Shown one piece after another: positions 58,555-64,000 of a stretch of 64,000 nt of DNA. The DNA lies in NCBI RefSeq assembly GCF_002101295.1, contig NZ_CP020778.1, positions 971,001-1,035,000 on the forward strand, written 5' to 3'. Source of the DNA: Candidatus Pelagibacter sp. RS40 (lineage in GTDB: Bacteria > Pseudomonadota > Alphaproteobacteria > Pelagibacterales > Pelagibacteraceae). Every line of letters starts with the position of its first letter. Position 1 is the stretch's first letter. Made by a program: the position numbers and the translations under genes. Under the pieces are notes generated by a model, which was not told the DNA's origin, ran no database searches, and was given only the letters and a program-made list of their open reading frames with translations.

Positions 58555-59880
58555 TTAACAGTCTAATGTGTTAGCTCTTTCCCAATGTGTAATAGGTTTT
58601 CTTTTATTAAATACTTCTTTTCTTTTAAAATTTGATAGCTCTGTTCTTTTTAATTTTAGATAACTTTTAATAACATCTTTACCAAAGGCATTATTTAACA
58701 TTTTGCTTTTTTCTAACATTGCTAAAGCTTGACCTACATCATTTGGAAGTTTTGCAAGTTTTGGATATTTTTTATAATCTGTATACATATTGCAATGTAG
58801 AGGTTTACCAGGATTAATTTTTTTATTAATTCCCTCTATTCCTGCCGCCAATACACCTGCTTGCAATAAGTATGGATTTGCTGATCCATCCATTAATCTT
58901 AATTCAAATCTCCCCTGATCTGGAACTCTAATCATATGTGTTCTGTTGTTGCCGGTATAAGAAATACTACTTGGAGACCAAGTTGCACCTGACTTTGTTG
59001 GGGGTGCATTTATTCTTCTATAGCTGTTGATAGTTGGGTTAAAAAAAGCTGATAAAGGTTGAGCATTTTTAATTAAACCACCAAGAAAGTTATAAGCTAA
59101 TTTACTAAGTCCTAATTTATCTTTTTTATCTAAAAATTTATTTACCCCACCACTCCAAACAGAGACATGAGCATGACAACCATTTCCAGTCAAATTGTTA
59201 AACGGTTTTGGCATGAAAGTAGCTCTTAATCCATGTTTCTCAGCAAGATTTTTTACCATGAATTTAAAGAACACATGTCTATCTGCAGTAACAAGACTAT
59301 CAGAGTAATCCCAGTTCATTTCAAATTGACCATTCGCATCTTCATGATCGTTTTGGTATGGCTTCCATCCAAGTTCAATCATACTGTCACAAATTTCTTT
59401 AATTAGATCATATCTTCTCATCAATGCAGATTGATCATAACAAGGTTTTGACTGTATATCTCTTGGATCAGCTATTGATAAGCCATCTTCAGAAATTAAA
59501 AAATATTCACATTCAACACCTGACTTCATCTGAAGTTTTTTTGCTTTTAGTTTCTGGATTTGGTTTTTAAGCATTACTCTCGGTGAAGCTTCAACTGGTT
59601 TTCCATCCATATATAAATCAGATGCTAACCATCCAATTTCTTTATTCCAAGGTAATTGAATTAAACTATTAGGATCAGGTATTGCAAACATATCACTATC
59701 TGCAGGTGTCATGTCCAACCAAGTAGCAAATCCAGCAAATCCTGCACCATTCTTTTGCATTTCAGCAATTGCATGAGTAGGTACTAATTTTGATCTTAAT
59801 ACTCCAAACAAGTCCACAAAACTTATTAAAAAGTATTTTATTTTTTTTTGTTTAGCAATTTGTGAAAGATTTTTTGGCAT
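58555..59880 (-). CDS. glnT: Glutamine synthetase-family ligase (GlnT / gamma-glutamylmethylamide synthetase-like)
   Basis: The 441-aa cytosolic enzyme has the catalytic glutamates in SGVECEYFLI and ANGQFEMNWDY, the histidine in NGCHAHVSVW, the arginine region NRTHMIRVPDQGRFELRLMDGSANPYL and the N-terminal FVDLFGVLRSK. It belongs to the glutamine synthetase superfamily of the alphaproteobacterial GlnT/GmaS type, not the main GlnA. It joins glutamate to ammonia or to methylamine. The three GlxBCD-type subunits 30 nt upstream could use its product. Confidence 0.8.
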   Translation of the reverse strand: MPKNLSQIAKQKKIKYFLISFVDLFGVLRSKLVPTHAIAEMQKNGAGFAGFATWLDMTPADSDMFAIPDPNSLIQLPWNKEIGWLASDLYMDGKPVEASPRVMLKNQIQKLKAKKLQMKSGVECEYFLISEDGLSIADPRDIQSKPCYDQSALMRRYDLIKEICDSMIELGWKPYQNDHEDANGQFEMNWDYSDSLVTADRHVFFKFMVKNLAEKHGLRATFMPKPFNNLTGNGCHAHVSVWSGGVNKFLDKKDKLGLSKLAYNFLGGLIKNAQPLSAFFNPTINSYRRINAPPTKSGATWSPSSISYTGNNRTHMIRVPDQGRFELRLMDGSANPYLLQAGVLAAGIEGINKKINPGKPLHCNMYTDYKKYPKLAKLPNDVGQALAMLEKSKMLNNAFGKDVIKSYLKLKRTELSNFKRKEVFNKRKPITHWERANTLDC

Positions 59881-59910
59881 ATTAAAAGCTATTAGAATTC
59901 AAATTCTTAA

Positions 59911-61230
59911 TCAATCTTTTTCTTTAAATCCAGGTATCCAATTAGTTCCAGCTAATGGAACTCTTGCCATGGCAGCTGCTTCAACTGTTAAAGCAACTAA
60001 ATCTTCAGGCTCTAAATTTCTTACATCAGACTTACCATTTGCTCTTGCTAAGGTCTGCAACTCTAACGTTAAAGTAGTCAAATAATTTTTTAATTGTCTT
60101 CCACCTTCTTTTGGATCTAGTCTTTTCTCAAGTTTAGGATCTTGTGTTGCAACACCTACAGGACATCTACCTGTATGACAGTGATGACAGTAGCCAGGTT
60201 CTGTTCCAAGTTTTTCATAATCTTTTCTGTATAAGTCCGCATTGCAATTCAATGCCATCATAGCAGCAGAACCAATTGATACTGCGTCCGCTCCCATAGC
60301 AAGTGCTTTTGCAACATCCGCTCCTGTTCTAATTCCACCAGAAACAATTAGTTGAACTTTACGGTGCATATTTAATTCTTTTAATGCATCAACTGCTTCT
60401 CTTAATGCGCCTAAAGTTGGAATTCCAACATGTTCAATAAACACATCTTGTGTTGCAGCAGTACCTCCCTGCATTCCATCTAATACAACGACATCTGCAC
60501 CTGCTTTAACTGCAAGCGCAGTGTCATAATAAGATCTTGCTGCACCTACTTTAATATAAATAGGTTTTTCCCAATTTGTTATTTCTCTTAACTCTTGAAT
60601 TTTAATCTCTAAATCATCTGGTCCAGTCCAATCAGGATGACGGCATGCACTTCTTTGATCTATTCCCTCTGGTAGCGTTCTCATTCCTGCAACTCTTTTA
60701 TTAATTTTTTGACCTAACAGCATACCTCCACCACCTGGTTTTGCACCTTGTCCAACTACAACTTCAATTGCATCAGCTTTTCTTAAATCATCAGGATTCA
60801 TGCCGTATCTAGAAGGAAGCAATTGGTAAACTAAATACTTAGATGAACCTCTTTCTTCTTTTGTCATTCCTCCATCACCTGTTGTGGTTGAAGTTCCCAT
60901 TGAGGATGCACCTCTTCCTAATGCATCTTTGGCATTAGCACCTAACGCACCAAAACTCATTCCAGCTATAGTAATAGGTATGTCTAACTTTAAGGGTTTC
61001 TTTGCAAATCTGTCTCCAAGCACAACTGAAGTGTTACATTTTTCCCTATATCCTTCCAAAGGATATCTAGACATTGAAGCACCCAAGAAAACTAGATCAT
61101 CAAAGTCAGGAACTTTTCTCTTAGCACCTAACCCTCGTATCTGATAAATTCCTTCTTTAGCTGCTCTTTGAATTTCATTAATAGTTGATTGAGGAAATGT
61201 TTTAAATTCTTTTAAGCCTTTTTTTTTCAT
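59911..61230 (-). CDS. glxD: FMN/Fe-S glutamate synthase-like subunit (GlxD/MgsC-like)
   Basis: The 439-aa protein corresponds to the FMN-binding TIM-barrel domain of glutamate synthase. FMN/substrate segments are AGMSFGALGANAKDAL, GQGAKPGGGGMLLGQKI and VSGGIRTGADVAKALAMGADAVSIG. The Fe-S ligands lie in CHHCHTGRCPVGVATQ (about residues 345-360). It should condense ammonia or methylamine, channelled from the amidotransferase subunit, with 2-oxoglutarate to make glutamate or N-methylglutamate. It follows GlxC with no gap. Confidence 0.88.
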   Translation of the reverse strand: MKKKGLKEFKTFPQSTINEIQRAAKEGIYQIRGLGAKRKVPDFDDLVFLGASMSRYPLEGYREKCNTSVVLGDRFAKKPLKLDIPITIAGMSFGALGANAKDALGRGASSMGTSTTTGDGGMTKEERGSSKYLVYQLLPSRYGMNPDDLRKADAIEVVVGQGAKPGGGGMLLGQKINKRVAGMRTLPEGIDQRSACRHPDWTGPDDLEIKIQELREITNWEKPIYIKVGAARSYYDTALAVKAGADVVVLDGMQGGTAATQDVFIEHVGIPTLGALREAVDALKELNMHRKVQLIVSGGIRTGADVAKALAMGADAVSIGSAAMMALNCNADLYRKDYEKLGTEPGYCHHCHTGRCPVGVATQDPKLEKRLDPKEGGRQLKNYLTTLTLELQTLARANGKSDVRNLEPEDLVALTVEAAAMARVPLAGTNWIPGFKEKD

Positions 61231-61911
61231 TTAATACGCTCCTGCATTATCAATTTTAAAATTATAAAGTTTTCTAGCAGAGCCATATCTTTTAAAATTT
61301 TTGGGATTTTCAGAAATATTTAAATCTTTAAATATTTTTTTTAATTCATTAATACTCTTTTCATCCATTTTTTTTTCAACACAATCTGCGCCTAAACTTT
61401 TTACTTTGCCCTTAACAAAGATTTTTGCCTCATAAATACTATCTCCCAAATCTTCATCTGCATCACCAAAAATAATTAAGTTTCCCTTTTGAGCCATAAA
61501 CGCTGACATATGACCAACAGATCCTTTAACAATAATATTAATTCCTTTCATAGAAATTCCACATCTTGAACTCGCATCACCCTCAATAACAAGATTTCCA
61601 CCATGACCAGTAGCACCAGCAGATTGTGAAGCATTTCCTTTAACAAATACCTTTCCAGACATCATATTTTCAGCGACACCTGTTCCAACATTTCCGTGAA
61701 TAGTAACAGATGCCTTTTGGTTCATTCCAGCACAATAGTAACCAGTATGCCCATTTATAGTTACATCAATATCATCTTTTAAACCTGCACATATTGCATG
61801 ATGACCTGAAGGATTCTCTATTTTAAATTTTCTGATATTACTTTTTCTATCTATATTTTGAAGATATTTGTTAATGTCGGATAGTTTTTTTTTACTTAGA
61901 TCAAAATTCAT
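61231..61911 (-). CDS. glxC: GXGXG-domain glutamate synthase-like subunit (GlxC/MgsB-like)
   Basis: The 226-aa right-handed beta-helix protein corresponds to the C-terminal GXGXG domain of glutamate synthase (repeats such as GHTGYYCAGM, GNVGTGVAENM, GNASQSAGATGHGGNLVIEGDAS-like). It is structural and joins the amidotransferase and FMN subunits of a split enzyme. Coding by separate genes in the order B-C-D matches rhizobial glxBCD and the mgsABC N-methylglutamate synthase genes. Confidence 0.88.
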   Translation of the reverse strand: MNFDLSKKKLSDINKYLQNIDRKSNIRKFKIENPSGHHAICAGLKDDIDVTINGHTGYYCAGMNQKASVTIHGNVGTGVAENMMSGKVFVKGNASQSAGATGHGGNLVIEGDASSRCGISMKGINIIVKGSVGHMSAFMAQKGNLIIFGDADEDLGDSIYEAKIFVKGKVKSLGADCVEKKMDEKSINELKKIFKDLNISENPKNFKRYGSARKLYNFKIDNAGAY

Positions 61912-61913
61912 AA

Positions 61914-62792
61914 TTACCAGTTATAGACAACACCAGGTTTTGGTTCAAAAATCTTAGCAGAATTTACATTTGGCAAATGAGCCATTGCTTGAAATTCTGA
62001 AGCAACAGCAACATAGTCTTTTGTTTCAGCAACAACTGCTGGTTTACATGCAATCTCATCTCTCAATAAGGCAAAACCATCTTTAGTACCTGCAATAAAA
62101 GTATAAAAACCATCCAAGTTTTTTAGACTACTTGTTAAAGTGTTTTTTAAATTATTTCCTTCAGAAATTTTGTTTGAAATATATCCAGCTGCAACCTCAG
62201 TATCATTTTCTGATTTAAATTCTTGTCCTTTTTTAATTAAATCTCTTCTTACATTATTATGATTAGATAATGAGCCATTGTGAACTAAACATTCATCCTC
62301 AGCAGTAGAATAGGGATGCGACCCTTCAGTTGTGATAGCACTTTCAGTTGCCATTCTAGTATGACCGATACCATGAGTTCCAGAAAAGGATGATAATTTA
62401 AACTTTTTAACTACATCTTTAGGATTGCCAGTTTGCTTAAAAATATTAATACTTTTACCGTATCCAACGATTGCAACTTCTTTAATTTTCTCATTAATTA
62501 CTTTTATTACTTCATTAGGTTCATCTTTCATTTCCATTATTACATGGTCAGAGTATTTTATAATTTTTATTTTCTTAAAATATTTGGATATTTTTTTTTT
62601 AAAATCTTGCTCTGAAAAATTGTTTAAACAAATTGAATATTTAAAATTATTTTTATTTTCTTTTGTGTAAATTGCAAACCCTGCACTATCAGGACCTCTT
62701 GTTGCCATATTGTCCAACATTCCAGATAAAAATTTACCTAAAGACTTTTCGTACTTTTTTGTTTTTAAATATATTCCAACTATTCCACACAT
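61914..62792 (-). CDS. glxB: Class II glutamine amidotransferase subunit (GlxB/MgsA-like)
   Basis: The 292-aa protein starts MCGIVGIYLKT, so Cys2 is the N-terminal nucleophile after Met removal. GTHGIGHTRMATES and the NGSLSNHNNVRRDL oxyanion segment are typical of Ntn glutaminases. It releases ammonia (or methylamine from gamma-glutamylmethylamide) for the GlxD-type subunit. A roughly 60-residue insertion (about residues 55-115) that normal glutaminases lack is visible. First subunit of the split synthase; the 54-aa membrane protein gene ends 14 nt upstream. Confidence 0.88.
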   Translation of the reverse strand: MCGIVGIYLKTKKYEKSLGKFLSGMLDNMATRGPDSAGFAIYTKENKNNFKYSICLNNFSEQDFKKKISKYFKKIKIIKYSDHVIMEMKDEPNEVIKVINEKIKEVAIVGYGKSINIFKQTGNPKDVVKKFKLSSFSGTHGIGHTRMATESAITTEGSHPYSTAEDECLVHNGSLSNHNNVRRDLIKKGQEFKSENDTEVAAGYISNKISEGNNLKNTLTSSLKNLDGFYTFIAGTKDGFALLRDEIACKPAVVAETKDYVAVASEFQAMAHLPNVNSAKIFEPKPGVVYNW

Positions 62793-62806
62793 AAATTTAA
62801 GTGATT

Positions 62807-62971
62807 TTACTTTAACAGATTTAATAAAGCGTCTTTGTAATATAATAAGTTTACTACTACAATAATAATAACAGCGATGATTGCGCCATATTTGGCTTTA
62901 GGCCATGCTAACCTTGCCATCTTACTTGGAGTTTTATTTTCTTGTTGATTGTTATTTTCGGGATTTTGCAT
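62807..62971 (-). CDS. 54-aa single-helix membrane protein between amtB and glxB
   Basis: Found by translating the 225-nt gap between neighbouring genes. ATG at 62971-62969, stop TAA at 62809-62807. The N-terminal half is polar (MQNPENNNQQENKTPSK), then MARLAWPKAKYGA and one hydrophobic helix (IIAVIIIVVVNLLYY). No Shine-Dalgarno is obvious. It lies after the terminator of the amt transcript and 14 nt before the glxB start, so it could be the first gene of the glx transcript. Function unknown. Confidence 0.5.
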   Translation of the reverse strand: MQNPENNNQQENKTPSKMARLAWPKAKYGAIIAVIIIVVVNLLYYKDALLNLLK

Positions 62972-62973
62972 TT

Positions 62974-63013
62974 TTTAAAAAAGAGGGCACATAATTATAT
63001 GTGCCCTCTTTAA
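62974..63013 (-). terminator. Strong hairpin terminator between the amt genes and the glx genes
   Basis: A perfect 14-bp stem, AAAGAGGGCACATA at 62980-62993 with TATGTGCCCTCTTT at 62998-63011, and a 4-nt loop. On the minus strand it is followed by a T-rich run directly before the start of the 54-aa gene. It separates amtB and its small partner from the glx operon, or meters read-through into it. Confidence 0.85.
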
Positions 63014-63017
63014 AGTT

Positions 63018-63239
63018 TTAGCCGTCTGTTATATTGCTTTTCCAGTCATTAGCACCCGGTCTTTTTCTAGCAATTTCATTCATCTTACCATCTTCTTGTT
63101 TAGATGAAATTACATGCCAGCCGACCCAAATGATGATTGCTACAATAACTAGCACTCCTTCTGAGCCAACACCTGGATAAACAGATCCTTGTACCTCAGA
63201 GGCACTTAAATGATCTATCCAATTAGATACTGTTGCCAT
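63018..63239 (-). CDS. 73-aa single-helix membrane protein downstream of amtB
   Basis: The small protein has one membrane helix at about residues 28-45 (GVLVIVAIIIWVGWHVI) and a basic C-terminal tail. It starts 13 nt after amtB and ends just before the terminator, so it belongs to the amtB transcript. A good ribosome-binding site (GGAGG on the minus strand, close to the ATG) supports translation. The family was not recognised; a regulatory or stabilising partner of the ammonium channel is a guess from position. Confidence 0.7.
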   Translation of the reverse strand: MATVSNWIDHLSASEVQGSVYPGVGSEGVLVIVAIIIWVGWHVISSKQEDGKMNEIARKRPGANDWKSNITDG

Positions 63240-63252
63240 TTATATACCTCCT

Positions 63253-64000
63253 TTATCTACTGGCTGAGGCCACAGCTTTTTCGTCATCTTTAGCCTCCTC
63301 CATAATTGTGTAATCAAGTCCTGCAAGCTCTACTTCTTTTGGAATTCTTAATTTACCCATTCCATTTAGAACTTTAGCAATTATATAACCTGGAAGCATA
63401 CCAAGTACAAAAAACATAATTATTGCACCAATAAACATTCCTAAAGGATTAATCGCTGCATAGGTAGTTCCATCCCACATTTCTCCTACACCATAACCAG
63501 ATGAAGGATAACCGTTTAAAACAAAACCACAAATTACAAGACCAACAAACCCAGCATAACCATGTACAGCTACTGCTCCAACTGCATCGTCGATTTTATA
63601 TTTTCTCTCGACCCAGTAATGCATTTTGTAAGCTATAACTACACCTATCATACCGATTATCATTGATTGAATTGGATGATATAAATCATTACCTGCAGAT
63701 GCACAGATTATACCCGCAAGCCCTGATGAATAAGTCCAAAAAGGATCTCCTTTTGATATTACATATCCTGCCAACAATCCTCCAGATAACGACATTAAAA
63801 AGTTCATCGTTATTCCACTAAGTGTTGTTGGAGTTAAGTAGATGTTTGTTGCAGTAAAGAAAGTTACACCTTCCATACCATACTCAGGTCCAAGATCGTA
63901 AATTGGAACATTACAAGCTGCGTAAAAGCCCCAGAAACCTGTATAGATTAAAAATAATCCAACAGTTACTAACCAAGGGTTTCTTGGTCCAATATTTCTT
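63253..64000 (-). CDS. amtB: Ammonium transporter (Amt family), N-terminal part outside the window
   Basis: Partial: the frame is open to the window end, running upstream of the internal Met at 63876 through RNIGPRNPWLVTVG and FYAACNVPIYDLGPEYG. Visible are the last helices of the channel, including DAVGAVAVHGYAGFVGL (the second conserved pore histidine region) and SSGLAGIICASAGNDLYHP, then a cytosolic tail of about 45 residues. Amt proteins conduct ammonium or methylammonium inward, which fits the glx/glnT genes that follow. No PII gene is visible here. Confidence 0.88.
   Translation of the reverse strand, partial: RNIGPRNPWLVTVGLFLIYTGFWGFYAACNVPIYDLGPEYGMEGVTFFTATNIYLTPTTLSGITMNFLMSLSGGLLAGYVISKGDPFWTYSSGLAGIICASAGNDLYHPIQSMIIGMIGVVIAYKMHYWVERKYKIDDAVGAVAVHGYAGFVGLVICGFVLNGYPSSGYGVGEMWDGTTYAAINPLGMFIGAIIMFFVLGMLPGYIIAKVLNGMGKLRIPKEVELAGLDYTIMEEAKDDEKAVASASR

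Overview
The window looks like the chromosome of a streamlined marine alphaproteobacterium of the SAR11 (Pelagibacterales) type. The sequence is very AT-rich, genes are packed with 1-8 nt overlaps (many TAATG or ATGA junctions), and there are almost no long intergenic gaps. The gene content also fits: polyamine/opine-type and peptide-type ABC importers, DmdA/GcvT-like folate enzymes, a glxBCD-glnT-amtB nitrogen block, and a giant repeat-protein locus. No rRNA, tRNA, insertion sequence, CRISPR array or phage genes were seen. The SAR11 assignment is inferred from these features; no marker gene is present.

Layout. 1-3.7 kb: a PotABCD-like importer (ATPase C-terminus only, binding protein, terminator, two permeases). 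3.7-12.0 kb, minus strand: one tight eight-gene catabolic operon (GcvT-like, S51 peptidase, FMN 2-hydroxyacid dehydrogenase, TPP enzyme, transthyretin/HIUase-like, DmdA-like, thiolase, branched-chain aminotransferase). 12.1-17.6 kb, divergent from it: a Dpp-type importer (binding protein, terminator, two permeases, fused double ATPase), then a FadN-like beta-oxidation enzyme. 19.9-21.2 kb, minus: a membrane-anchored cyclophilin and a secreted HExxH protein. 21.3-24.9 kb: agmatinase-family ureohydrolase, aldehyde dehydrogenase and an ArgE-like M20 deacylase. 24.9-32.3 kb: a compact housekeeping run (CsaA, LysE-type exporter, aconitase, YfgM-like, BamB-like, cupin-like, ZapE, YjbQ).

32.4-56.0 kb is the most unusual part: what appears to be a self-contained secretion locus for giant surface proteins. 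It holds a regulator with two winged-helix segments, a small Lys-rich protein, a TolC-like lipoprotein with a cadherin-like and Lys-rich C-terminal extension, two giant proteins (about 2,890 and 2,256 aa), and three adaptor/protease genes: a short HlyD-like protein, a GAF-like-HlyD membrane fusion protein, and an M50 metalloprotease fused to a lipoyl/HlyD-like domain. The giant proteins share an N-terminal FIEPLEQRIMLDGAG motif, a DUF4347-type domain with a His/Cys pair, VCBS repeats with five-repeat propeller-like modules nested inside them, and the same C-terminal ending. There is no ABC ATPase in the locus, no Sec signal peptide on the giant proteins and no RTX repeats. A ten-base DNA motif (CATWWTGGGY-like) occurs five times, only in the three intergenic regions in front of the regulator, the TolC-like/giant-1 pair and giant 2. 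It is the best candidate for a dedicated operator.

56.0-64 kb, minus strand: a nitrogen operon reading amtB - small membrane protein - terminator - 54-aa membrane protein - glxB - glxC - glxD - glnT/gmaS-like - diaminopropionate ammonia-lyase-like - photolyase. amtB is cut by the window end.
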